A DNA stretch of 64,000 nt, taken from contig JBAIZL010000005.1 in NCBI GenBank assembly GCA_036971475.1, forward strand, positions 169,183,886 to 169,247,885, in the 5' to 3' direction. Shown one piece after another: positions 12,844-24,673 of this stretch; position 1 is the first letter of the stretch, and each line of letters begins with the position of its first letter. Under the pieces are notes generated by a model, which was given only the letters and a program-made list of their open reading frames with translations, did no database searches and was not told the DNA's origin. Position numbers and translations under genes: made by a program. Origin of the DNA: Prosapia bicincta (taxonomy: Eukaryota; Arthropoda; Insecta; Hemiptera; Cercopidae).

Positions 12844-13074
12844 CTGGGTGGTCACATAGTCTGCTTGTCTTATTGTGGATAAAACATTAGAAGTGAGGTA
12901 TGTGTGAGTTATGTCCAGAATCTGATCCCTTATTAGATCACCAGCTATGAAGCACACTCTATTAACGTTGTGACAAACCCGTGGAATTAGTCTTGCTAGA
13001 AAAACTAAGTCTTCCCAATTTGGTTCTCTTTCACATGACAAGCCAACAACATAACTATAGCTTCTACAGTCGCC
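12844..13074 (-). CDS. GMPS: GMP synthase exon: dimerisation domain, GDCRSYSY block
   Basis: It encodes GDCRSYSYVVGLSCEREPNW, then EDLVFLARLIPRVCHNVNRV and VLSTIRQADYVTTQ. GDCR(S/T)Y and LARLIPR(M/V)CHNVNRV are conserved positions of the eukaryotic C-terminal domain. The acceptor is TAACAG and the donor is GTATTA after CAG. Bases just below the donor read open for about 20 codons but have no homology and are intronic. Confidence 0.95.
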
Positions 13075-14619
13075 CTGTTACAAAAACACATATTAAAATC
13101 CACAAATAGTAATTAATAGTTTTTAACCTAAATTACATATAACACAATTATTACTGATGACAAATTTTACAGACACAAGTTACTGTTATTGTTATTTGAA
13201 TTCTGTTATACTAACAAACCACTAACACAATACATAACTTTACTTCTGATCAGAAAAATCCTAAGCCTCCATTACTAATGAGCTAAAACTTTACAAGTAC
13301 ATTATGGTCTCATTTAACTGAACTTATGGATCAACTAAATGACTAAATACATTAATTGTTTTAGGTTGATGCAGTAACAATGTATTCAAAAATAAATACT
13401 TTTTTCAGCAGTTGAAGTAGCCAGGATACTGTGATTGTTTTTAAGCGCTTATAAAGGTAATCATTTCTTCTAACCTATTCAGGTATATCTATAAAGCTTA
13501 ACTCTTGATGGACTTAATGCATAACCATGAGCCTAATAAAGTTCTTTTGTACAGTGTACTAAATATTTATATAACCATTGCTTTCTTAGTAAAATTATGT
13601 TATAGGAAGTTTTATTAATGGAAACAGTATGAATTTCCTTAATTTTATTTAAATGAGACCAAAGTGTAATACTTATAAAGCTGCTTAGATTTTACAAAAT
13701 GAAATTTATTTTTAATTAATTAGATTGTTTGTTTTTTCAGTCGCACAATCATTTTAAGTAAAAGTATTTTATTTAATACTGGAGGTTATAACATTGGAAT
13801 ATTTTCTGATAACTAATACATACTGTATAGATTATATTTTAAATTACTGTTAGATTCAATATTAAAAAGGTCTGCATACATCTTATACATGGAGTTACAT
13901 AAATACAATCCACAACCAATATAGACTGAAACATAAGCTACCTTCTGGACCACCATTGTATATTTCATAGCTTTAAACATTCTTTCACCCATGATTTTAA
14001 ACACAAAATTTGTTTTCTAGTGTAACACATGCAACCTACAGCAGACATTATTTCAATACTTTACTCATTTTGCTTTACAAGATACAAATCATGTACATCT
14101 GTTGTAATAATTGCATATTGTACATTTTACATATAAATTGGTTTTAGAGTAAATTCCTATTAATAACCTATTCAGTAGATAAAAATTTAATAGTTACCTT
14201 CGTGCAAAAATCCTGATTTTTGCATGCATATAGGCAGTTCAAACACAACTATTATTTTTATATAATTAACAATGTTTTTACAAAGCATGCTTTTAAAAAT
14301 ACAATATGTAACAAATACAGGAACAATAAATAAAACTGTGAAGATGATAATTAGCACAACTGAGATCAAGTTTGGTTATAAGAAAAGCATGTACTTGGAA
14401 ACAGTTAAGGCTAGTCATAAAGTTTCTTAAAAGATAAGGAACTAGTTGAAGGCAATTAGTTACTAAATTTTACATTATTTATGAAATAATAACAATATTT
14501 ATTAATATGATAAATAAATAATAACATTGATAAAATAATAGTAACTAACTAATTTAATGAAAAAGAAAAAATACTTACAAATAAATTTAAAATAAACAAT
14601 TACCGTTTTTATGATACTG
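13075..14619. other. GMPS intron, no feature recognised
   Basis: AT-rich intron sequence. Short open frames at 13813-14004 and 14187-14369 (minus) show no family resemblance and look like chance. Confidence 0.5.
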
Positions 14620-14727
14620 TTAACACATTCACTGCATTTAAGGAGTATCCCTGACATGACATAACACGATCGTCTTACTGATTCTGAAAATTAACCCTAC
14701 TGTACACATTTTTCTTAACATTCTTAT

Positions 14728-14923
14728 GGGAGGGAGATCATTTTCCATTCACTATGCTTGCATATACTTCTTTGTGTATATGTGAGCTCAACTATGGTGG
14801 GAGGGAGATCATTTTCCATTCACTATCCTTGCATATACCTTTTTGTGTATATGTGAGCTCAACTATGGTGGGAGGGAGATCATTTTCCATTCACTATGCT
14901 TGCATATACTTCTTTGTGTATAT
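14728..14923. repeat. 71-bp tandem repeat, nearly three copies
   Basis: Units start GGGAGGGAGATCATTTTCCA at 14728, 14799 and 14870; the third is partial. They differ at only a few bases. The repeat lies just inside the left end of the TTAA-flanked element. Subterminal tandem repeats are common in non-autonomous DNA transposons. Confidence 0.95.
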
Positions 14924-16004
14924 GGCTTGGTTTTAGATACGTTATTTTTGCAACTATTATATCAGAGAGAGATTTTAGTTATTTATTTGATACTGGCCAT
15001 CAAAGTTTTTTAAATATAAGCACAGTAGACAGATTTGGTAGAGATACGATGTCGGGAGAAATAGTAGTGTGGGTAATACAGCAAAACAGTACGGTTACCA
15101 TTTTAGGTGTTACTATTGTGAGCAGTGAGTTTTATGCACTTTTTAGTAACACTCACTGATGATGATGATGACTTTGTCATTGAAATGCGATGAGTTAATA
15201 AATGATTAATTTATGAGTTTTATGCATGTTTTTATTTGCTTTGCTTACAAATAGTTCAGAACTGTAAATGTTTGTTTAAACTGTGATACACAGACACTAT
15301 CCCTATATATGGAATCTAAGGTTATTGAGAATCTTATACTTTTTTAATTTTCAAATGACTTTGTCAACAAATGATAGACAGATTTTTGTTAATTCTAATG
15401 TGTTATGCAATGTGTACATATGAAACAATCTGACTACAAAAAATCAAGTAAATGGGTCAACGTACCCTGGTAGGTTATACCCTGGTAAAAATTTGTCTTT
15501 CGATAATTCCTTATCCTCCCAGTACACAAAAGTAAAAGACAATAAAATTACAGCATCAAAGTATATTTTCTAACTGAATCAAAATCTTTTGTTGAAGACT
15601 GCTCTCTATACAAATCAGCTTGATTCCATAGCATGAAAGAGTTATAGTTGAATGAGTGAAACATACAGTTGTGTAACATCTAATGAATGAAAACTTTGTG
15701 TTGGTCAGACAGATTTACAAGGAAAATGTCTATATTAGTTTTCTAAGAACTCCCACCATGATAAGTAAGGGTTGTATCATTACAAACTAATGCAGAGTCT
15801 GTTATCAAGATGATATGGAAAAAAATACATTTCTCTATTTGTGCTCAATACCAGAAGAACTTGTACTTTGTGCAGTAGTGTGCTGTGAAAATGCCATCAC
15901 ATATAGACTAAAAGTGAGAAAAGAGTGGCATAATTTATTAGATATCTAAATTAATACAAGTAAAAAAAACATATTTTACTTATAAACATTTTCTTTCAGG
16001 TAGT

Positions 16005-16324
16005 CAGAGGTTCCCAAACTTTTTTGTACAACGCCCCTCTCTTGTTATTTGGAGACCCCACGCCCCCCTACACGTACATTTTTTTGTTCACTGTTAAGTG
16101 CGATAACGCAGAATGGAAAGGCCAAACGGAGGTATCGGTGCATACCCCACACAACTTTATTGAAACTTTACAAAAACAATTATGAAAACTTAGAAAGACT
16201 TTATTTCAAAGATCTGAGGAAATTATTTTTGTATTTTTTTATTTATTTCATTTGGGTGTCACGCTCCCCCTGGACTTTCTCCACGCCCCCCAGGGGGGCG
16301 CGCCCCCCAGTTTGGGAACCCCTG
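16005..16324. mobile_element. hAT-type MITE (320 bp)
   Basis: The ends are inverted: CAGAGGTTCCCAAACTTTTT on the left and AGTTTGGGAACCCCTG on the right. This is the CAGGGGTTCCCAAAC terminus known from hAT-group elements. A GC-rich CGCCCCCC / GGGGGGCG segment lies inside each end. Flanks share AGGTAG, an imperfect remnant of an 8-bp target duplication. The open frame at 16049-16330 merely reads through the element. Confidence 0.75.
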
Positions 16325-17098
16325 AGGTAGATAATATGTTTTGTTTCCAACATTTTTTCATTTCATTTTTTATTTTTGTAAAATTTTTTTGTAAAACTTT
16401 ACCTATTTAAAGTGATTTTATAAATTATACTCCTTATTTTGGAATGTTTTTACCCACAATTCTAGATCAAGATTTACCATATAGTTTGATGGGGGGATGT
16501 CACTTAATATATAACCATATGAAATTATAAGTTTTTAATTAGGTGGCTTTTATTATTATTAATTATTTCAAGTAGGAAACAGCAGTGAATGTGTTAATTG
16601 GAAATTTAATATTTAGCCATGTTATTGAATTCAAAACTGTCAGATCTGTCCTGATTATGGTTCTATGTAATATTCAATAGATCAATGAATTATGCCATTA
16701 TATAATACATTTACATTAATGTTACTGCTTATAATAATAAATAAAATCTATATCATTAAACAAAATAAACTTCTAATAAATCAACTGGATATAATTTAAA
16801 GTTTAATTTATTGAGGCACCCAAATGAACAGCAGTAATTTTGAGAGAAATTTGGCAAGTTTAAATTTTTTTTAATATTTACACATGATGAATATTCTTCA
16901 CAGTAACCAAATTTTCATGTTGCAAGATCTATGAGGTATGTCCCTAGAAAATAAATTCTGTTTGACTTGTGAAAGACTTATAAATAAAAATCAAAATGAT
17001 TTCCCAAGAAATTTTAATTCTTCAAGCTATTTCTCAAGCAATTGCCAAAGAGTTATACAAGCTTTTGTACTCCTTTTCTTTACTTTGTGGACTAATTA

Positions 17099-18143
17099 CA
17101 GTAGAGTCTTGAAATTCCGAATCCCGATTTTTTGAGCTTCTGTTAAATTTGAGCCTATTTCTATTCAAGCCTATTTTGTCTATTTGAAAGGATATTCAAA
17201 TTATTTACTGTTAGACAACACAACGTAGCAACCCAATGAAGATTAACCCTGGTATGATGATATCCATACTTCATTTCTTTCCGCAAATGTTACGAGCCTA
17301 ATCCAACCAATAGATCAGTGCGTTCTGGAATGTATAAAAAAAAGTACACACGTTACCTTCTACAATCTCTCTTTTAAAAAACTGAAGTGGAAGAAAGCAT
17401 TGTAGGCTTTCTCAAAAAAAATTAGTTATAATAGTTGTATCCTGGATAGCCGAATCATGGAACAAATTTCTGAGTCATAATAAAATGGTTGACTGCGTTA
17501 TTCATCCACAAGAATAAACAGGTATAATATTTCTTATCAAGAAATTTCCAGATATGGACGCAAGTCAATGGTTGAGTAAGGACAAACAGTTTGAGATAAC
17601 AGATGGTACGACTACTGAAATGGTACACTAAAGTACTGCAAGCGACAAGAATGAAAATGGAGGTTCCACCGAGACAGTACAAGAAGGAAAAATTAGTCAC
17701 AGTGAAGGAACAGCTGCCATGGAAACTGTACTGCGCTATATTGAACAGCAGATAGATATCACATGAATAGACATACTTCTGCTAATATGTCTGAAACCAT
17801 AGCATGAAAACAATCTGAAAGATATAATATAGAAGACACATAACCACTTTTTCCAAAAACTGTAGCAACCATGGTGAACAATGTATTCCAAAGCAACATT
17901 AATTCATGTAACTACTGTAATAAATAAAGTTATATAAGATTAGGTTGATTAATTAATAATCAATTAAGTGTATTATATATTAAATTTCTATAAACTTATT
18001 TTGTTAATTCTTTATTATAGTATTATGATCCATTAGAACCCCTATTTTTTCTAATGTACAGGAACATATTTCCGTATAATCTGAATTTTTTTAATCCGAG
18101 GGGGTCTCGATCCCATTTACCTAGAATTATCGAGACTCTACTG
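17099..18143 (+). mobile_element. Tigger/pogo-type element with TA target duplication
   Basis: The inverted ends are CAGTAGAGTCTTGAAATTCC and the reverse complement of CAGTAGAGTCTCGATAATTC, with TA on both sides (17097-17098, 18144-18145). At about 17283-17373 the plus strand reads SLIQPIDQCVLECIKKKYTR and then YLLQSLF. This matches the QP(L/M)DQGVI block of Tigger/CENP-B-type DDE transposases, with Cys in place of Gly. The rest of the transposase is decayed. A copy of the same family lies at 22252-22944 in the opposite orientation. Confidence 0.85.
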
Positions 18144-18429
18144 TATATGTAATAGGTAGGGTGCACTGAATCCATTCTCATGGAATGAACTTTCTAATAA
18201 CCTGAATATTCACTAACTATCTCTGTGTTTATTAACTCTTTCAAGGCAAATCCCATTGGGTAAACACACATAACAGTTTTCTAATTTTCCCTTTGGATTT
18301 TATTTAATTCTATGCCACTCTGAAATTAATATTTGGATTGTTTTTACAAAACTGAATTTTTAATTTTTTAAAGTTCAAACTTTGTAATGCCACTTCATTC
18401 AAGTCAGTAAGTTTTCCATTTAGGCAATC

Positions 18430-19060
18430 ACCATCAGAGTTTAAATAAAAGATGCTTTGTTAAGTTAGGTAGCAGCAGTTTTAAAAACAGGTATTTAATA
18501 AAGTTATTAGAGATTGTAAGTTATTTTAAATAAGTTTGTTCATTTAATAGTTATTAAAGTTTATTCTGGTGTATTTATAAAATTCATATTGCTTTAGTAT
18601 GTTGAGGTGTGGACCTCTGGTCCATGTGGGAAAATTTCAAGATATGTTTGATGTCTAAATGACTTGTTTCTATCATGTCAACAAAACAAAGTCAGTATCA
18701 TTTTTAATTGAGTGAGTTTGTCCTTTAAATCTGTTTTGAAAACTGAGATTTGTTTGCTCAATGTAGAATGTATTAAGGTCTGACCAGTTTAGTTTGTACA
18801 TACTGAGTATTTTTTGTTATGCTGTATTGCAGCTTGTTTGTTTTAAATGCTATTTGTTCTCTGCTTTTTGAGTGTTTGGGCGATGTTATTTATAGTTTTG
18901 TTAAAGTATCTATGTGTGTTTTTTTTATCCATGTTATGTTGTTTTTACGTTTTGAATTTTGTGTTGCTATAGTTTATCAATTAGTCTGTTGCTTTATTAA
19001 TTTCTTTACAATAGGTATTTAGAAAATAGGTAAATTTACCTATTTATGATAGGTATTCAT
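18430..19060 (-). pseudogene. Penelope-like element fragment (GIY-YIG end), minus strand
   Basis: From about 18850 down to 18650 the minus strand reads AFKTNKLQYSITKNTQY and then, in shifting frames, STLSKQISVFKT and FKGQTHSIKN-like pieces. This parallels the pre-endonuclease and GIY-YIG region found intact enough to recognise in the plus-strand fragment at 19190-19480. Heavily decayed; the assignment rests mostly on similarity to that neighbour. Confidence 0.45.
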
Positions 19061-19189
19061 TATGATTGGTATTCCTTCACAGAAGGTAAATCAACATAAT
19101 TAAATCCACAGAAACGGATTAAGTGGGAAAACAATGCAACAGAGGAGTTCATCTTACTGGCATATATTAACAAGAACAGAAATCAATAT

Positions 19190-19480
19190 GACTCCAATAA
19201 TCCAAAACACAGGGTACAGGGTAGCATTTAAATCAAACTACAATATACAACACAAAGAAAAAAACTTAAGCACCAGGTATGTACAAATTAAACTGTACAC
19301 ACTGTAATAAATTTTACATTGTGCAAACAGGCCTCAGTTTTTCACCAGTTTTAAAAAAAGACGTACAATAAATTAAAAATAACACACTCATCTTTTGATA
19401 ACCACTCAAGAGAAACACGCCAGTTACACAAACATCAACCACAAATTAACATCAAATATAAATAAATTAAAACTATATGA
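19190..19480 (+). pseudogene. Penelope-like element fragment (GIY-YIG end), plus strand
   Basis: The plus strand encodes TPIIQNTGYRVAFKSNYNIQ, then in a second frame APGMYKLNCTHCNKFYIVQT and GLSFSP. The G-(I/M)-Y ... F/Y-Y-I-x-Q-T-G pattern with the CTHC pair is the GIY-YIG endonuclease of Penelope-like retroelements; the first part is the segment before the endonuclease. There are several frame breaks. It lies head to head with the related fragment at 18430-19060. Confidence 0.65.
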
Positions 19481-20450
19481 AATTTGCAAATATATTATAA
19501 TACAAAATAGCTAAATATTAAATGAACAAATGTGCTCCAAATTACATACAATCTTTGAACACATAATTCACCAGCCTTTATATAACTGCTACAGCTATAA
19601 AGCGAAGCGTCCTTGTGACTACTCTAACCACTAATGATTATCATCTAATACAGTTAAAAACATATGGTCTCTGTAAGTTTTTTTACACTATTTACGAAAA
19701 TTATAAGTTTTGTCAACCATGATATTAAAATGTTTGTACTCAGAAGATGGTCCAATTATTAAATACAACAAAATCCATACTTGAATTCTGAATGCAGAAA
19801 GTTTAGTTTTCTGTATTTTTAATATACTAAGTTTTTTAAATAATTTCACAAGCATTCCCTGCAATTAATCTTTTGTCTAAAAGTTGGTTCATCCTTGTCA
19901 TTATGAAAATTTCTCAATGACCACCACTATAAACCTTCCGTGTTTGTTTAATAGCTTTTGACACCTGACTTAACTAAGTTATGCCACTGTCTTAAATTTC
20001 TAATAGATTGGTTGATGCAACTATAATTTATATTTGCTTACTAACCATTGTCTTTTAATTTTTAAGACTACTTTATTTTAACCATAAAAATAAATTTGAA
20101 ATTTAAGTTAAAAAATGTTAATATGGCTATAAGTTTTTCTTCTGAAAACAGAATGTTAAAATTGTTATGAGTTCTATACAAATACTTCCATTTTTATTTT
20201 AGTTCAATAGTTTGAAGGGGGTTCTAGTTATTTTACTCCCAGAGCAAAAAACTATTTTAAATTTACTTAAATGAAAACATTTTAAATACTCTTTGCGATC
20301 TTCCTAACAGGCCAGCTAAAAACAACATTCACCAGTAACACATTAGTAAAATGACCCCTTTAAACACATGATAGTAAAATTATAGACTTTTTAAACAGTT
20401 TAAACAAATTTATGAAATATTTAGATTATTTATTTAACTAATCTTTTTAC
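19481..20450. other. GMPS intron, no feature recognised
   Basis: AT-rich intron up to the donor at 20450. No coding similarity or repeat boundary was seen. Confidence 0.5.
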
Positions 20451-20576
20451 CTGAACACCAACACTTCGTATTGGAAGTAGAATTGCTGCTAAATGTTGTC
20501 TGCTTGATACTTTTATAAGCTCTAACCTATCCTCTTCACTTGTCGCACTTTCCACTCTATTCAGTAATGCATGTTT
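20451..20576 (-). CDS. GMPS: GMP synthase exon: dimerisation domain, first part
   Basis: It encodes KHALLNRVESATSEEDRLEL, then IKVSSRQHLAAILLPIRSVG and VQ. It matches the animal segment with LLPI(K/R)(T/S)VGVQ just before GDCRSYSY. The acceptor is TTTGCAG and the donor is GTAAAA after GTTCAG, phase 0 at both ends. The TSEED spacer is typical of animal forms, which have a longer C-terminal domain than bacterial GuaA. Confidence 0.95.
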
Positions 20577-21468
20577 CTGCAAATATTAATTACACAGTTA
20601 ATATATTGAGCAGCACTTAATATATTTCAATGCAATTAATTCTAACATGTTTTTCAATACTGTTCAAGTTAAAACTAGTACTACATCAAATACATTATGA
20701 TATATTCATAAACAAACACTGTCAGAAGGAAAGTGAAAAGAATTATCTGATGTTGCGGATAGGGCTTCTCTTGATTTGGTGGTGATTTTCTGAAAAATAT
20801 AGAACATATTTTTTAGCATGTTTGTTTTTCTACTACACAAAAACAGACTGGACTAGATCCAAATAAGCGTGGGGATTACCCTGGCTAGGGAATAAGTCTG
20901 TCAATCTCCAATCTAATGCACATTAAGGAATACACATTATTTGAAATTTCAAATAAGCTTTAATCTTCACTAGAACAAACCTAAAAATGTTTACATATGC
21001 TAAGTCATATTATGCACTGTAAAGTATATAAACTGTTAATACTGCAAAGTAATAAGAATTATTGAACTGTATTTTATGATTCTGTCTGGATTTGCAGGAA
21101 ATGTACCTTTAGACTAGTTTAAAATTCAACCGATAACATTTTAAGTATGCTAATTTTATAAGATAAATATTCAAGTTATTTACCCATGAATAGAATATTC
21201 AGAATATTATCCTAAAATTGGATGTATAACAAATGAGAACAAAAAACAAAAATATTGAATAGTATAATAATAAACTACAAATTGTGCTACAAAAAAAATT
21301 AGGTGGTCTAACAGATATGTTCTTTACAACCCCGATATCCAAAAGGTGAAAGAATTAGACTTATGAAGGCAATACCTAAATAATGATAAAGAAAAAGAAT
21401 GAGGTGACTATTCACAAAAAAGTAGAAACTAATTAACAAAGCATTAAACAAATCAATCTTGGACTTAC
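20577..21468. other. Short GMPS intron, no feature recognised
   Basis: This 892-bp intron is the shortest in the window and shows no recognisable insertion. Confidence 0.6.
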
Positions 21469-21648
21469 CTTTTTTAGCATTTCGTCATATTCTGCAATTA
21501 TTTTGACAAGAACTTGTGTTTCTGAAAAGTCTCGCTCCATATAAGGTTCTTCACCACACAGAACTCGAATTGCCAAGCCTGGGCCAGGGAAAGGATGCCT
21601 CATAACTAATTCTGTATTTAGGCCTAATTCTCGACCTAATATTCGAAC
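21469..21648 (-). CDS. GMPS: GMP synthase exon: HPFPGPGL motif
   Basis: It encodes [20 protein letters not shown], then [20 protein letters not shown] and [24 protein letters not shown] is one of the most conserved stretches of GMP synthases and lies at the boundary between the ATPase core and the dimerisation domain. The acceptor is TTTTAG and the donor is GTAAGT, phase 0 at both ends. Only 892 bp separate this exon from the next, the shortest intron seen. Confidence 0.96.
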
Positions 21649-22251
21649 CTAAAACATTTTCAAGACATTTTTATTAGATTGCAACACCGCTAAACAAAAT
21701 GTAAAAACTATGTCTGCAACAGTTGCAAAACAGAATTGTTATCAAATTATTTTTATCAAGATTAAACCTTTTCTTATTATTATCATCAATATCTTTATAC
21801 AAATTACTGGACGTGTTCATGTTCAGTTTCGTCTTTATTTACACAACATAAACTCTATTTCTAAGATTTGTTGTCAGAAGCCAACAAAGGAAGACAAATA
21901 TCTTGCCTCTCTTTGTCAGTAAGTTTAATTTTCTGTAAGTGTAACATGTTAAAATCAAAGATATTATTAATTAATTAGTATTGCACTAAAAATTTTAGCT
22001 TACTAGGCACACATTGAAATAATCGAAATGAAATTATTACAATTAGTTGTCACTAGTCTCACTGATAGGACTTGTTATGTCACCCGCAGTCAACCTGTTA
22101 ACTTCTTTTCAGTGATGGGTAAACCACATTCATAAATTAAAGTTATGTAAATATAAATTCTTTGTACATTAAATTGTTCTTGACAATCATTTAATCTTAC
22201 ATAAAAACATAACAAATCTTACAATGACTTGTCAAACTTATAATTCAAGTA

Positions 22252-22944
22252 CAGTAGAGTCTCGATAATTTGAAGTGAATGCGACCGAGAGCCCCTTGGA
22301 TTACCAAAAACTTGCATTACACGGAAATAAGTTCCTGTCCATTAGAAAAAATAGGATTTCTAATGAACCCTAATACAGTAAAACCAATCATATCCAGATC
22401 AATGCGGGACCCAATCCAGATGTATTAATAGTGGGAATAAAGACCAGTCCAGTTAATCATGAGTGTCATCATTGTTTGATTGATTTGTTTCCTTCAAGAG
22501 AGTATATTTTCTGAAAGGGGTATTAATCAACTGTTGAAACTTACAGCGTAAATAATGAAAGATATTTATGGTCCATTGACCTTCTGTCAGACATATAAAC
22601 ATAACTGATAAGGACATTCAAACACAACTGATGATGTTCAGTAATACACCAATCTGTAGAACCCTAGTGAACTGAATGATACAAACAGAATGGGGAAGGA
22701 AACAAATAACGTATTGATATAAACATTTCTTGGAAGCCTGACACATTTCCTTTGGATGAGGTATTGATATAAATTTTTCTTGTACGTGATTCATTTTCTT
22801 TATAGCAATAAACATTTCTTGGATGCCCATCATATATATATCTTGGATCATTTTCTTTCAAATAGATAAAATAGGCTCAAATAGAAAAACGCTCAAATTT
22901 AACAGAAGCTCGGAAAATCGGGACTCGAATTTTCGATACTACTG
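22252..22944 (-). mobile_element. Tigger/pogo-type non-autonomous element (693 bp)
   Basis: Inverted ends CAGTAGAGTCTCGATAATTT and TTTTCGATACTACTG are flanked by TA. The right part matches the left part of the 17099-18143 element in reverse: both share GAGCTTCTGTTAAATTTGAG and a following GAGCCTATTT. The left end likewise matches the other element's right end (CATTAGAAAAAATAG region). It is a shorter sibling, with no clear transposase. Confidence 0.85.
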
Positions 22945-24026
22945 TATATTTATTAAAAATCTTTAGAGGCATGATCAGTGTCTCATTAGTGTCTCACTGT
23001 TTTCATCAGTGTCTCATTCACTGGTGAAGATCCCTTTAGTGAAATCAAAAATGTTTTGTCTTTGTAAATTTTTTTATAATTTGACAAACTATATGTTCAG
23101 GAAGTCGTTGATTTCCAAAGTTCATAAAATTATTTATTAAAATTAACATCCACCAGCAGAAATGTGTATGTATACATAATGTCGACAATCTCACGTCTGA
23201 TGAACAAAGATCTACTTCACTGCAGCAAACTTAATTCAGAAAGCAACACTACATACTGTAAATCTACCGGATGTATTAGAATGTAAAAACACTGATGGAC
23301 TGGAGTCCATCGAACACACCGTAAGAAAATAAATTCTTATAGTAACAAAATAAAATATTGCAAAACAGTACCTTCATTTGTTTATCAACCATGGATATTG
23401 ATTTAAAAAATTTACAACAAAATTAATATTAAAAAAATGAATTAGTTTTTCACAACAAATATTTTACAATAATGAATGTTATAGTGAAATGCAGTTTCCA
23501 TCACTTGACCTTCTACTCAAAGTTTGTACAAATATTACCTACCTTGCAGTCAAACCTATCTGAAATTTGTCACTTTGAAATTATAAATGTCATGATAAAC
23601 AGACAAAAATAATTACAAAAGGCATGTAACTATAAAAAAAGGAGATATATTATAATTTTTCCATAGCATAATTTTATGTCTTATTTATAAACCAAGTAAA
23701 TAATAAAATATTGATTACTTTGTTTGTAATAGATTAATTTTAAAAGTTACAATCATGTTTATTTTTACAAATAATATACAGTATTACATTTGGTACTGAA
23801 AACACCTGGCTTTTTAGGAACAAAAGATTCAGATGAAAAAGAGTATTACCTAGCAATGACATTGTAATATTATCTTTACAATCAGGATTTTAATTTTTTT
23901 TAATTCAATCCATAATGGTAATTATCATCCATATTTTGTTGTGAAACTCTGAGAACTGTAGTTAATGTTATTCTGTACTATTACGACTTAGTATTAGAGA
24001 GCACCAACATTGATATTGACAGTGTG
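22945..24026. other. GMPS intron, no feature recognised
   Basis: AT-rich intronic sequence. Two imperfect copies of CAGTGTCTCATT occur near 22975-23010. Nothing else was recognised. Confidence 0.45.
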
Positions 24027-24030
24027 TTAA

Positions 24031-24673
24031 CATTTCAAACTGGGATGTTGTGTACATCCATGTGCTGAGTAAGTTGTACAACTGGTGATACTTCAGATTC
24101 ATACTTGTGACTATTGAATTGTATTGGAATGTTAATTTCTCTGTTATAAACAACTTTTTTTTACAATTATTTGGTGGTAGCCAAGGCCTAAGAACAGCCT
24201 TTCACCAAGTTGTTACCATTGCCATGTACCTACAACACATTATTTATTTATGATTTATACAATTTCAGCATTTTGTAATGGCATAAACCGTTTAATAAAT
24301 AGTTTAACTGTTGATCAAATATTGAAATTCAGAAGCATCCAGCATAGTATCAGTGGTAATATCAATACTTACGATGATTATTCTGATAGTGATACTTCTG
24401 AAATTAGTTTATATAGGTAAAATATACTTGCTAAACATTGTTTAATAGATGATGAAAATGATTTTTACTGATTTTATTTAATTTAGTTGTAGATTTTTTT
24501 GTTTAAACAAAGAGTGATGTGTAATAATATTACCTGAAAAGTTCATCATCAGTTTATCTTGAGTAGTTTTTGAAATATTACAATTTTAGTTGAGCCCTCT
24601 ACAAAAAAATTAATGTCATCAAAATACTGTCATTAGGAAACCCAGTGAGCTATTTAAATCCCAGCTCAAAGAG
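24031..24673. mobile_element. Possible TTAA-flanked non-autonomous element
   Basis: TTAA at 24027-24030 is followed by CATTTCAAACTGGGAT. TTAA at 24674-24677 is preceded by the reverse complement of CTCTTTGAGCTGGGAT. The two ends match at 12 of 16 positions. Size and target site would fit a piggyBac MITE, but the imperfect ends keep this tentative. Confidence 0.35.

Larger units (their letters stand above)
14624..16593. mobile_element. piggyBac-type non-autonomous element (1970 bp)
   Basis: Terminal inverted repeats are CACATTCACTGC at 14624 and GCAGTGAATGTG ending at 16593, each directly flanked by TTAA (14620-14623 and 16594-16597). That is the target signature of piggyBac elements. No transposase is recognisable inside. 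The element carries a 71-bp tandem repeat near its left end, a GAT trinucleotide run at about 15156-15170 and a nested hAT-type MITE at 16005-16324. Confidence 0.85.

Noticed and set aside
14754..15159. Open frames with repeated LAYTSLCI
   Set aside because: They are produced by the 71-bp tandem repeat inside a non-coding element.
16049..16330. 93-codon open frame
   Set aside because: It runs through the hAT MITE and out across its right end; composition comes from the CGCCCCCC blocks. No protein similarity.
18234..18262. TTAACTCTTTCAAGGCAAAT as a piggyBac-type left end
   Set aside because: Resembles the end at 24673, but no inverted partner with TTAA was found nearby.
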